From NCBI GenBank assembly GCA_910586875.1, contig CAJUJI010000053.1, positions 1-16,704 on the forward strand: a stretch of DNA of 16,704 nucleotides. Reading direction: 5' to 3'. The notes under the pieces were generated by a model, which saw only the letters and a list, made by a program, of their open reading frames with translations, did no database searches and was not told where the DNA came from. Positions 8,340-14,843 of this stretch are shown here, in pieces (position 1 is the stretch's first letter; each line of letters starts with the position of its first letter). The position numbers and the translations under genes are program-made. This DNA comes from an uncultured Anaerotruncus sp. (GTDB lineage: Bacteria; Bacillota; Clostridia; Oscillospirales; Ruminococcaceae).

Positions 8340-9812
8340 TCAAGCGGCGATACCGGCATAACGCTCGGTTCCAAGTACCATGCACATATACTGGTACGGG
8401 GACAGACAGCCGTCCATCACCATCGAAAAGATCCGCGGTGTGCAGCCACTGACCAACACAACCCCTTGCTCATTCTGTGTAACCGGTTGCTGTTGGTTCC
8501 GGCTGGCGACATTCCAAAATACAATTTTCGGCAGACGATAGCCATGTGCAGCAAATTCCTGCTTTGCCTGCTCAAAGTTGGAAAGACTGGAATTTTTAGC
8601 ACAGCCGTCAAATTCCATATCCGAAATGATATACAATGTATCCGGCATATCCGATTGCTTGAGGTTGTTTTGAGTCGCTGTACGCAGCAGCAGCTGAAAT
8701 ACCGCCTGCAAATCGGTGTTGGCCGCCTCATTGTAACTCATACAGTAACGGAGCTGATCGCAGATATCCTTGCCTTTAATTTCGATCAGCCTTGGACGCA
8801 TCGAGAAGGTGATAAAATGGTTTTTGAAGGCGCCGGTGTTGCGCTGTGCAAAATAAATGCCCAGAGATTGTGCGACTGCGGCAGGGGTAACCTTTGTATG
8901 GTAATTGGGGTTCCAATACATTGAGCCGGAGCCATCCACCACAACCAGCGCATTTTCGTCACTGGCGAAATTTGGCAGCGCATTCCAGGTTGTGTTGATT
9001 GCGGCGCGCTCATTTTTGGAGGGAATCGCAGTCAGGCAAGGCGCAATCACATCATACGGATAAAGAGTGCCGGTGTGCAGCGTCGCCCTGCCCTGCGAGA
9101 CGCGGCCCATAAATTTCAAATAACGCTGTTGGTCGTTGCGCAAAAAAGCCTTTCGATATTTGAACATCGCGCGGGAGGGCTGTTTTGCATAATCAAATGT
9201 GTAATCCTTACAGCGCAGGTTGTTTTCCAAAATGGCAATTTGAGCGCGCAGACGTGTAAGCAGTTTGCGGTACTGCTGTTCACGCAGCCCCAGCATCCGG
9301 CAAAGCTTCCGTGCCCGCAGGACGGTTGCTTTGCTCGAGGCGTTGACGGATGGCAACCATTTTCCCAACAGCGAAATGTTCTCGCCGCCGCTCTCAAGCA
9401 CCTGCATATCCTGGTGCAGCTGGCTGGAAATTTCTTTTAGCATCGCCTTTTCGCAGGGGGTATCCATCAACATCAGCAGGTCATCAAAGCGGCCGTATTC
9501 TGCAATTTGGTGCAGATTTCGCATCAAGGATTCTGGTGCGTTGTGGGCGAGCCAGAGCAGAATAACCCGAAAGGTTTGGCGTTCGCCCAGGCCGCCCCGC
9601 ACATCGCGTGCATAAAACGCGATCTTGAGTGCAAGTGAGGGATCCTCCGCCCAGGCGCGCGCAAACCGCCGAGAAATTTCTCTGGCGTCAGCGCCGCGCA
9701 ATGCACCGATTGTCGCGAACAGGTCCAGGCAATCGCTTTGGGTGGTTGCCGGCGTGATCGCACCATTTTCGGTGTAGGTTCTGTTCTCTTCCTTTTTCAG
9801 AAACTTTAGCAT
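8340..9812 (-). CDS. Ro60-like RNA-binding protein (TROVE/DUF2828 type with C-terminal vWA)
   Basis: The protein has 490 residues. The N-terminal part (about 10-285) is helical and contains FYARDVRGGLGER, typical of the HEAT-like RNA-binding ring of TROVE and DUF2828 proteins. The C-terminal vWA domain has a full MIDAS: DGSGS at residues 293-297, Thr366 and Asp398 in SDMEFD. The segment VFWNVASR followed by GVVLVSGC near the end favours the DUF2828 subgroup. Ro60 proteins bind misfolded RNAs in the ring and Y RNAs on its outer surface. The start ATG has a consensus AGGAGG (9821-9826) 8 nt upstream. It lies 34 nt downstream of five Y-RNA-like modules in the same orientation and 18 nt upstream of a nucleotidyltransferase gene. 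Assignment as Ro-like is firm; TROVE versus DUF2828 is less certain. Confidence 0.85.
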   Translation of the reverse strand: MLKFLKKEENRTYTENGAITPATTQSDCLDLFATIGALRGADAREISRRFARAWAEDPSLALKIAFYARDVRGGLGERQTFRVILLWLAHNAPESLMRNLHQIAEYGRFDDLLMLMDTPCEKAMLKEISSQLHQDMQVLESGGENISLLGKWLPSVNASSKATVLRARKLCRMLGLREQQYRKLLTRLRAQIAILENNLRCKDYTFDYAKQPSRAMFKYRKAFLRNDQQRYLKFMGRVSQGRATLHTGTLYPYDVIAPCLTAIPSKNERAAINTTWNALPNFASDENALVVVDGSGSMYWNPNYHTKVTPAAVAQSLGIYFAQRNTGAFKNHFITFSMRPRLIEIKGKDICDQLRYCMSYNEAANTDLQAVFQLLLRTATQNNLKQSDMPDTLYIISDMEFDGCAKNSSLSNFEQAKQEFAAHGYRLPKIVFWNVASRNQQQPVTQNEQGVVLVSGCTPRIFSMVMDGCLSPYQYMCMVLGTERYAGIAA

Positions 9813-9846
9813 GAAAAATCCCTCCTATATGGATGATCAATGGTCC

Positions 9847-9924
9847 GCGGCGCCGTTTCATCTACAGGCGGTGGGCGAACCACCCCTCCTGGCCCCAATC
9901 ATGAAGGTTTGCTGTTGACGCCGC
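9847..9924 (-). ncRNA. Y-RNA-like module E (fifth in the array)
   Basis: This is the module closest to the Ro-like gene. The closing helix pairs GCGGCGTC (9924-9917) with GGCGCCGC (9854-9847), 8 bp with one G-U. The conserved motif CAGCAAACC occupies 9914-9906. An inner helix TTCAT (9905-9901) pairs with ATGAA (9861-9857), leaving 2 nt on the 3' side. The apical hairpin has CAGG/CCTG (9891-9888 with 9868-9865) and GGTGG/CCACC (9884-9880 with 9874-9870) with a TTCGC loop. The layout equals that of module D with an extra apical hairpin. Confidence 0.65.
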
Positions 9925-9931
9925 TCGCTTC

Positions 9932-9987
9932 AAAGCACAGAATATTATGAGTAGGATTGTCATAATAAAAATTGCTGGCTGTGCTTT
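9932..9987 (-). ncRNA. Y-RNA-like module D (fourth, simplest stem-loop)
   Basis: The closing helix AAAGCACAG (9987-9979) pairs perfectly with CTGTGCTTT (9940-9932), 9 bp. The motif CAGCAATTTT fills the 5' side of the internal loop (9977-9968), with only two T on the 3' side. The inner helix TATTATGA (9967-9960) pairs perfectly with TCATAATA (9950-9943), with a 9-nt loop. This is a compact helix, asymmetric loop, helix fold, which is the minimal form of the array's common architecture. Confidence 0.7.
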
Positions 9988-9992
9988 TGTAC

Positions 9993-10066
9993 AAGGCGCA
10001 TTTCCGGAATCGAACCGAACTTTTGCAAACGCAAAAGTTTTTACCAAGATTTGCTGTATGCGCCTT
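9993..10066 (-). ncRNA. Y-RNA-like module C (third) with a tRNA T-arm-like hairpin
   Basis: The closing helix AAGGCGCAT (10066-10058) pairs perfectly with ATGCGCCTT (10001-9993), 9 bp. The motif is CAGCAAATCTT (10056-10046). Inside lie a 9-bp hairpin with loop GTTT (10039-10031 with 10026-10018) and a T-arm-like hairpin whose 7-nt loop reads TTCGATT (10014-10008). The two hairpins share the bases at 10018-10019, so they may stack or compete. There is no anticodon arm or encoded CCA, so it is not a normal tRNA even though a 7-bp acceptor-like helix and T-loop are present. Confidence 0.65.
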
Positions 10067-10074
10067 TTCGGGTC

Positions 10075-10163
10075 AAGGTGCATCTCGGCCCGGCAGGGTC
10101 CCGAGTTCCTGTGCGGTCCGTAACCGCGGCAGGCGTGGAGCCAAAATTGCTGGAATGCACCTT
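10075..10163 (-). ncRNA. Y-RNA-like module B (second)
   Basis: The closing helix AAGGTGCAT (10163-10155) pairs perfectly with ATGCACCTT (10083-10075), 9 bp. CAGCAATTTT sits at 10152-10143. The distal part has two hairpins. The first has CCTG/CAGG (10133-10130 with 10111-10108) over GCGGT/ACCGC (10127-10123 with 10117-10113), loop TACGG. The second has CTCGG/CCGAG (10105-10101 with 10088-10084) over CCC/GGG. The closing helix differs from that of module C by one base pair, U-A versus C-G, a compensatory change. Confidence 0.7.
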
Positions 10164-10171
10164 TCATTTTT

Positions 10172-10302
10172 AGCAGGCCACGACGCCTTTTTTGGTGCTC
10201 TACCAAACTGAGCTACGGCGCCAGATACAGCGCCGGCCGGATTCGAACCGGCGACACCCCGCTTCAAAGGCGAAAATTGCTGTCAGCGTCGTTTTGTCTG
10301 CT
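10172..10302 (-). ncRNA. Y-RNA-like module A (first) with a circularly permuted tRNA mimic, YrlA-like
   Basis: The base of the module pairs AGCAG (10302-10298) with CTGCT (10176-10172) and ACGACGC (10292-10286) with GCGTCGT (10186-10180). CAGCAATTTT lies at 10282-10273. In transcription order there then follow a T-arm (GCCGG, loop TTCGAAT, CCGGC; 10252-10236), an acceptor-like helix (CGGCGC 10235-10230 with GCGCCG 10221-10216, plus one G-U) closed by the 6-nt loop GTATCT, the linker TA matching tRNA positions 8-9, and a D-arm (GCTC, loop AGTTTGGTA, GAGC; 10213-10197). The normal tRNA order is therefore permuted and the acceptor end is closed, so it cannot be aminoacylated. Bacterial YrlA Y RNAs are known tRNA mimics of this kind. 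Confidence 0.8.
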
Positions 10303-10310
10303 GTGTCTTT

Positions 10311-10319
10311 ATCTTACCA
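10311..10319 (-). promoter_or_regulatory. Candidate extended -10 promoter for the RNA array
   Basis: Reading the minus strand, TG (10319-10318), one base, then TAAGAT (10316-10311) form an extended -10 element. The -35 position (around 10339-10334) is a poor match, as is common for extended -10 promoters. A start near 10304 would place the first base just before the base helix of module A. No comparable promoter is obvious between the modules. Confidence 0.45.
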
Positions 10320-10399
10320 AACCCTGGATAAAAAATCATCTAAAAAAAGTTGCGAACTCTCCGGAACACTTTGGAGGTGTTTATCTGCCTCAATCAAAA

Positions 10400-10450
10400 G
10401 GTCCTCCTTCGTTGGTAGAAATAAGCTGCTTCTACCCATGAAGGAGGACC
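10400..10450 (-). terminator. Bipartite terminator of the DnaD/helicase-loader operon
   Basis: AAGGAGGACC (10450-10441 on the minus strand reads as its complement) and GGTCCTCCTT (10400-10409) form a perfect 10-bp stem. Inside it GGTAGAA (10414-10420) pairs with TTCTACC (10430-10436). On the minus strand TTTT follows; on the plus strand a T6 run follows. It begins 7 nt after the helicase-loader stop and separates that operon from the RNA array. It could work in both directions. Confidence 0.8.
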
Positions 10451-10457
10451 TTTTTTC

Positions 10458-11459
10458 TTATTTTGCGTAAATCCGTTTGAGCATCCGGATATCCTCGCCA
10501 TAAAATTGCAGCGGATGATAGGTACAAAGCAGACGGGAAAGAATTCGGTCTCCATACCGCTCCTTCAATACCGTCTCGTCAAAGTTTGTGCTGATCACCG
10601 TCGGGCGATTTTCGTTGATGCGGGAGTTGATGATACCATACAACGCCGCAACCGTGAACGTGGTAGAAAATTCCGCCCCCAAATCATCCACCAATAGCAG
10701 ATCACATTCCAACGCCAGCTGTTGATAATCGGTTTCATCGGTGGCGCCTCCCCGCGAAAACTGCTGCGCTTGTAATTTATCCAGCAGCCGGTGGGAGGAG
10801 GTATAAACCACACCAGCCCCTTGCCGGGTTACCTCGCGGGCAATCGCCAGTGAAAGATGTGTTTTGCCCAGTCCAGTCCCGCCCAAAAGCAGCAGGCTTT
10901 CATTGCGGCGGCGCTCTTTAAAATGCAGCGCATAGTCCAGGCAGATCGAATAAACCCGCTCCATCGCCTGGCGCGGGACAATATTGTATTTTCCACTGGG
11001 TTTATTGGGGTAATAGTCCAGACTAAAATTTTCAAAGCTGCAATCCTGAATTCCACTGGAGCTGCTGAGCTTTTCATACGCCAGCTTGCGCAGCAGCTCG
11101 GTCAGGCAGCTGCATTGGCGATGCCCTACCGTACCGGTGTCCTTGCAGGCCATGCAGGTGTATTGCTCCGCAAGAAAGTCCGGCGAAAGTCCTGCCTCTT
11201 TGAGCAGCGATGCGCGCTGCTCTTGAAGTGCAAGATTCTTCCTTCGCAGCTGTTCAATCTGTGCAGCTGCATCCTGTCCGCTGAGCGCCGCCTGTACTGC
11301 CGCCATACCGGTTCTTGCAAGCGAACGTTCCAGCTCCGACAGCTGTGGCAATGCCTCATAAAGCTCCTCCCGCCGCTGCTGCGCGGTGCGCTCGGCAGTG
11401 GCACGCCGTTCCTCCAATATTTGGTAGGCACGCTGGTAAATATCCTTTGTATAGCCCAT
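10458..11459 (-). CDS. DnaI/DnaC-type replicative helicase loader (AAA+ ATPase)
   Basis: This 333-residue protein is expected to load the replicative helicase onto DNA. The N-terminal 90 residues are a charged, Leu-rich, coiled-coil-like helix. A zinc-binding cluster follows with Cys102, Cys105, Cys116 and Cys118 (CMAC and CSC). The AAA+ core has Walker A GGTGLGKT (193-200, Lys199), Walker B LLLVDDLG (Asp258-Asp259), sensor 1 in VISTNF, and the Arg of RILSRLL as a likely arginine finger. The length fits the family. GGGAGG lies just upstream of the ATG. The gene begins 12 nt after the DnaD-domain gene, a pairing typical of Clostridia, and ends at a strong terminator. Confidence 0.92.
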   Translation of the reverse strand: MGYTKDIYQRAYQILEERRATAERTAQQRREELYEALPQLSELERSLARTGMAAVQAALSGQDAAAQIEQLRRKNLALQEQRASLLKEAGLSPDFLAEQYTCMACKDTGTVGHRQCSCLTELLRKLAYEKLSSSSGIQDCSFENFSLDYYPNKPSGKYNIVPRQAMERVYSICLDYALHFKERRRNESLLLLGGTGLGKTHLSLAIAREVTRQGAGVVYTSSHRLLDKLQAQQFSRGGATDETDYQQLALECDLLLVDDLGAEFSTTFTVAALYGIINSRINENRPTVISTNFDETVLKERYGDRILSRLLCTYHPLQFYGEDIRMLKRIYAK

Positions 11460-11471
11460 AATACCCTCCCC

Positions 11472-12494
11472 TCAATCGTGGAACTGCCCGTGCAGCAGCC
11501 CGCTAAGCTTGTCCATATCCAGTGAAGACTCCCCGCCTGTCTGCGCGGACTTATTTTGCGGCGCAGGCTTGCCACCGCTATTTAAATCCTCCACCGCTGC
11601 TTTGATGGTTGTAATCCCCTTTGCTTTCCAAGAGGCCAAAATTTTGTCTGCATACGCAAAGGAGACCTTGCCGGTATTCTCCGCTGCCCGCTCACAGGCG
11701 AGAAACAACAGTGGCTCCTCCAACCCTAGCGCATACCATTGCGGAATATATTCCCGCTCGCGGGGGGTCAGACCGCGGCTGTATAGCCCAAACGCCTTTT
11801 TAATCTTCTGTTCATGTTCGTTGTCTCTGGTAAGGCGCAGAATCTCCTGTTCCGCCTGCTCATGGGTGGAAATGCCGCGCTCCAACCAGGAGGCAGCGAT
11901 TTTTTCCACCCGACTCATACTTTTTTGTCCGGTCGAAACACAGTACTGCAACAGCATCAGCACAACCTCTGGCTGCATGTCATAATAGCTGCACAGCGCC
12001 GTCAGGATCTCGCTTTCCACCGGCGTCAGCGGCGCGCCCAATACCGCCTGCGCTTCGTGCAGCAGCTGGCCGATCGAGGAATTGCTTTGTACCAATACAG
12101 CAATATCCTCACGCGAAATTTTAGGGCGCGCAGAAATGGTCAGCAGCTTTTGCCCAGCTAAAGTTTGCTCGGTGCGAACCTCCGGCACAAAAGGTGGCAA
12201 AGACACCGGCGGCACAGGCTCTGTGTGATCTGTGGGCGCAGATACGGCCGGCTGTGCGCCATCCGAAACAATTCCCACACCAATCCAATAGCTTAGCGCA
12301 TCGGAAATGTCGGCGGGCGGAATATGGAGCTGTTCCGAAAGCCACTGAACGTCCACCGCTGTCCCAGAATGACGCAGCAATAGCAGCAGCACCTTTAGCG
12401 AAAGCGGAGAGCACATTTTGATATGCTCGTCTACAATGGCTGTCGGCACCGCAAAAACAGAAGACCAAATTCCTGCATTTATCTGATAAGCCAT
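11472..12494 (-). CDS. DnaD domain protein (replication initiation)
   Basis: The protein has 340 residues with a start at the ATG encoding MAYQINAGIWSSVFAVP, the usual opening of this family. An in-frame upstream ATG at 12590 would add 32 residues translated from the structured leader and is less likely; GGAG lies 8 nt before the chosen start. The N-terminus (about 10-90) resembles a DnaD/DnaB-type winged helix. The C-terminus has the DnaD_2 signature YADKILASWKAKGI (281-294), which binds single-stranded DNA in DnaD. It probably works with the helicase loader encoded 12 nt downstream in remodelling the origin and recruiting helicase. A Pro-rich linker lies near residues 93-111. Confidence 0.9.
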   Translation of the reverse strand: MAYQINAGIWSSVFAVPTAIVDEHIKMCSPLSLKVLLLLLRHSGTAVDVQWLSEQLHIPPADISDALSYWIGVGIVSDGAQPAVSAPTDHTEPVPPVSLPPFVPEVRTEQTLAGQKLLTISARPKISREDIAVLVQSNSSIGQLLHEAQAVLGAPLTPVESEILTALCSYYDMQPEVVLMLLQYCVSTGQKSMSRVEKIAASWLERGISTHEQAEQEILRLTRDNEHEQKIKKAFGLYSRGLTPREREYIPQWYALGLEEPLLFLACERAAENTGKVSFAYADKILASWKAKGITTIKAAVEDLNSGGKPAPQNKSAQTGGESSLDMDKLSGLLHGQFHD

Positions 12495-12540
12495 AATTTT
12501 CTCCATCTCCAAATAGAATAGCATAAAGGCATTCATTATC

Positions 12541-12591
12541 ACCGCCCCTGGCGGTGGTGCTGTGCGGCAAACCAAAAGCATTTGCAGCACC
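12541..12591 (-). promoter_or_regulatory. Structured 5' leader of the DnaD-domain operon
   Basis: Two adjacent inverted repeats lie between the promoter and the start codon. CAGCACC (12585-12591) pairs with GGTGCTG (12556-12562), with GCAAA/TTTGC possible inside. ACCGCC (12541-12546) pairs with GGCGGT (12550-12555) over a 3-nt loop. No T-run follows either hairpin. I do not recognise a riboswitch or a known protein-binding leader. It may set mRNA stability or bind a regulator. Confidence 0.4.
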
Positions 12592-12607
12592 CTTAAAATT
12601 ATCTAAT

Positions 12608-12636
12608 ATTATAGCACATTTCCAGAAGATTTACAA
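12608..12636 (-). promoter_or_regulatory. Sigma-A-type promoter of the DnaD/helicase-loader operon
   Basis: On the minus strand TTGTAA (12636-12631) and a perfect TATAAT (12613-12608) are separated by 17 nt. The predicted transcript starts near 12601 and has a leader of about 107 nt. Confidence 0.75.
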
Positions 12637-12644
12637 AATATAAG

Positions 12645-12674
12645 TTGCACGAATGGCGGGAAACATGTTATGAT
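12645..12674 (+). promoter_or_regulatory. Sigma-A-type promoter of the PHP gene
   Basis: TTGCAC (12645-12650) and TATGAT (12669-12674) are separated by 18 nt. It diverges from the DnaD promoter, with the two -35 boxes 8 nt apart, so a regulator bound here could affect both. The in-frame ATG at 12670 falls inside the -10 box, which supports the later start for the PHP protein. Confidence 0.6.
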
Positions 12675-12744
12675 AAATACAAACGAACGATATCTGACAT
12701 CTGTGAGGTTCAAAGACAGAATGAGCAAAACAGGAGGTAGGTGT

Positions 12745-13575
12745 ATGATAGGAGATTTACACTGCCATACGCGCTTGTCGGATGGTTCAATGAGCATAGA
12801 CGATCTCATATTTTATGCAAAGCGCAGCGGGTTGGATTTTGTAGGCGTGACCGACCATGACACCATGGCAGGGCTTAGCCGCGCCGAGCAGCTGGGCAAA
12901 CGGCTGGGCATCGGCGTCATCGGCGGTGTTGAGATGTCCACCCGCGATTATGCGCGCGGGCGCAGGGTCCATTTGCTATGTTACCTGCCCAAAAAGCCCG
13001 ACCGGTTGGAGGGAATGCTGCGCCACACGCTGGAAAGCCGTGATCGGGCTGCCCGCGAAAGTATGCAACAGATTATGCGGCTGTTTCCGGTTACAGAAGA
13101 ACATATTCTACGATACGCTGCCGGCTCCGGCGCATTGTACAGCGTACATATTATGAATGCGCTGGCTGATTTGGGATACACCAGCGAAATTTACGGGGAT
13201 CTATATCAGCAGCTGCTTGCAAAGGGCGGCAGCTGCTACCGGCCGCACGAATACCCCGATGTATGGGAGGCCGCAACCTTAATCCGCAGTGCCGGCGGCA
13301 TTTGTGTGCTGGCGCACCCCTCCACCTACAATTCGATTGAGCTGATGCGGGAGCTCGCTGAAGGCGGCGTGATTGATGGAGTGGAGCGCTATCATCCGCG
13401 CGTTAAACAGGAGGATATCCCTGCAATAGACGCTGTCGTTCGCGAATATGGCCTAATTGCAACCGGCGGCACCGACTTTCATGGGAGCAACACCAGCCAT
13501 CCAAATCCGCTGGGCAGTTGTCTGACGATGCAGGAGTCGTTGCAGCGGATTTTCAAGCTTTCAAAAAGCCGGTAG
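12745..13575 (+). CDS. PHP domain metal-dependent phosphoesterase (TrpH/YciV-like)
   Basis: This 276-residue PHP protein is predicted to be a metal-dependent phosphatase acting on nucleotides or short oligonucleotides, as found for TrpH/YciV relatives. Metal ligands are visible in order: DLHCHT (His6, His8), DGS (Asp13), VTDHDT (Asp37, His38), GVEMS (Glu63), VHLLCY (His76), LAHPS (His191) and TGGTDFHG (Asp244, His246). All four PHP motifs are intact. The start at 12745 is chosen because AGGAGG lies 7 nt upstream and the catalytic motif begins immediately, as in the family; the longer frame from 12670 would start within the promoter. No partner-specific context is evident: its neighbour downstream is a malic enzyme 76 nt away. 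Confidence 0.9.
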   Translation: MIGDLHCHTRLSDGSMSIDDLIFYAKRSGLDFVGVTDHDTMAGLSRAEQLGKRLGIGVIGGVEMSTRDYARGRRVHLLCYLPKKPDRLEGMLRHTLESRDRAARESMQQIMRLFPVTEEHILRYAAGSGALYSVHIMNALADLGYTSEIYGDLYQQLLAKGGSCYRPHEYPDVWEAATLIRSAGGICVLAHPSTYNSIELMRELAEGGVIDGVERYHPRVKQEDIPAIDAVVREYGLIATGGTDFHGSNTSHPNPLGSCLTMQESLQRIFKLSKSR

Positions 13576-13651
13576 ATACTGCTATATAAGCTTTGCCACT
13601 GTGATTGGCTGCATTCGGCAAAGCATGAAACACTTTATTGGAGGAATCAGC

Positions 13652-14824
13652 ATGGACAACAAACAACTTGCGATGCAAAAGCATCGTGAATGGGAAGGCA
13701 AAATTGAGGTGATCACCCGCTCGCCGCTGAATACACGCGAAGATTTATGTATCGCTTACACGCCTGGCGTTGCCGAGCCATGTATCGCAATCGAACAGGA
13801 CGAAAACCTTTCGTTTACGCTGACCCGCCGCGGCCATTTGGTTGCCGTAATTACCGATGGCACTTCGGTGCTGGGGCTGGGGGATATTGGACCGGTTGCT
13901 GCAATGCCCGTTATGGAGGGGAAATGCGCGCTGTTCAAGGCGTTTGCGGATGTGGACGCCTTCCCGCTGTGCGTGGACAGCCAGGATGTGGACACCTTTG
14001 TCAACACCGTCAAGCTGATTTCCAAAAGCTTTGGCGCGATCAATCTGGAGGACATCTCCGCGCCGCGCTGCTTTGAAATTGAGCGCCGGCTGATTGAGGA
14101 ATGCGAAATTCCGGTTTTCCACGATGACCAGCATGGAACCGCCATCATCGCAGCTGCGGCGCTCATCAACGCCGCAAAGGTCACCGGCCGCGAGATCGGC
14201 AAGCTGCAAATTGTCATCAATGGCGCAGGTGCCGCAGGCAGCTCGATTGCAAAGATGCTGCATCAAATGGGCTTCGGCGAAATTGTGATGTGTGATCGCT
14301 TGGGAATCGTCTGGGATGGTGCCGACTGGCTGACCGAGCCGCAAAAGCTGCTTGCAAGGATGACCAACCCACAGAAAAAGCAGGGCAGTCTGGCGGATGC
14401 GTTGGTCGGGGCCGATGTATTCATCGGTGTTTCCCGCCCGAATCAGGTGACAAAGGAAATGGTAACCTCCATGGCGCCGCATCCGATTATTTTTGCGATG
14501 GCAAATCCGGTGCCGGAGATTATGCCAGAGCAGGCAAAAGAAAGCGGTGCAGCGGTGGTCGGAACCGGCCGTTCGGATTACCCGAACCAGATCAACAATG
14601 TATTGGCGTTTCCTGGCATTTTTAAAGGTGCATTGCAGGTACATGCCACCCGTATTACAGAGGAGATGAAGATGGCGGCCGCACGCGCGATTGCTGCAAT
14701 GGTCCCTGAGCAGGAGCTCAGCTGCGAGAATATTCTGCCGGACGCACTCAACCGCGCGGTTGCTGATGCTGTTGCGAAGGCGGTTGCTGATGAGGCTGTA
14801 CGGGCAGGTCTTGCCAGAATTTGA
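13652..14824 (+). CDS. NAD(P)-dependent malic enzyme
   Basis: This 390-residue cytoplasmic enzyme converts malate to pyruvate and CO2 with reduction of NAD(P). Visible features are AYTPGVAEP (Tyr36), the catalytic Lys91 in EGKCALFK, the metal ligands Glu133-Asp134 in NLEDI and the HDDQHGT motif (157-163), and the Rossmann motif GAGAAG (191-196). Asp215 at the end of the second strand of the dinucleotide fold tends to favour NAD over NADP, but this is only an indication. The length matches the short bacterial form without the phosphotransacetylase-like C-terminal domain. The start at 13652 has GGAGG 7 nt upstream; an earlier ATG at 13601 has no ribosome binding site. The TSCPD gene follows after 19 nt. 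Confidence 0.95.
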   Translation: MDNKQLAMQKHREWEGKIEVITRSPLNTREDLCIAYTPGVAEPCIAIEQDENLSFTLTRRGHLVAVITDGTSVLGLGDIGPVAAMPVMEGKCALFKAFADVDAFPLCVDSQDVDTFVNTVKLISKSFGAINLEDISAPRCFEIERRLIEECEIPVFHDDQHGTAIIAAAALINAAKVTGREIGKLQIVINGAGAAGSSIAKMLHQMGFGEIVMCDRLGIVWDGADWLTEPQKLLARMTNPQKKQGSLADALVGADVFIGVSRPNQVTKEMVTSMAPHPIIFAMANPVPEIMPEQAKESGAAVVGTGRSDYPNQINNVLAFPGIFKGALQVHATRITEEMKMAAARAIAAMVPEQELSCENILPDALNRAVADAVAKAVADEAVRAGLARI

Positions 14825-14843
14825 TAGGTAGGGGGCACTTTCG

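Noticed and set aside
10075..10091. Similarity of TGCACCTTGACC in module B to the 3' Ro-binding strand of animal Y RNAs
   Set aside because: The match is short and not shared by the other four modules, so it is probably chance.
10197..10252. A normal tRNA gene on the minus strand, suggested by the D-arm and T-arm sequences
   Set aside because: The T-arm is transcribed before the D-arm, the acceptor strands are joined by a 6-nt loop, and no anticodon stem-loop exists between them. It cannot give a mature tRNA with a free CCA end.
9906..10282. The recurring CAGCAA(TTTT) word as a CRISPR array or transposon-end repeat
   Set aside because: The repeat is only 6-10 nt, the spacing is irregular (54 to 130 nt), and each copy sits at the same place within a separate helix, which is explained better by RNA structure.
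12495..12590. The longer N-terminus of the DnaD-domain protein
   Set aside because: The extra 32 residues are encoded by the hairpin leader, and family members begin at the MAYQ-like position, which has its own GGAG.
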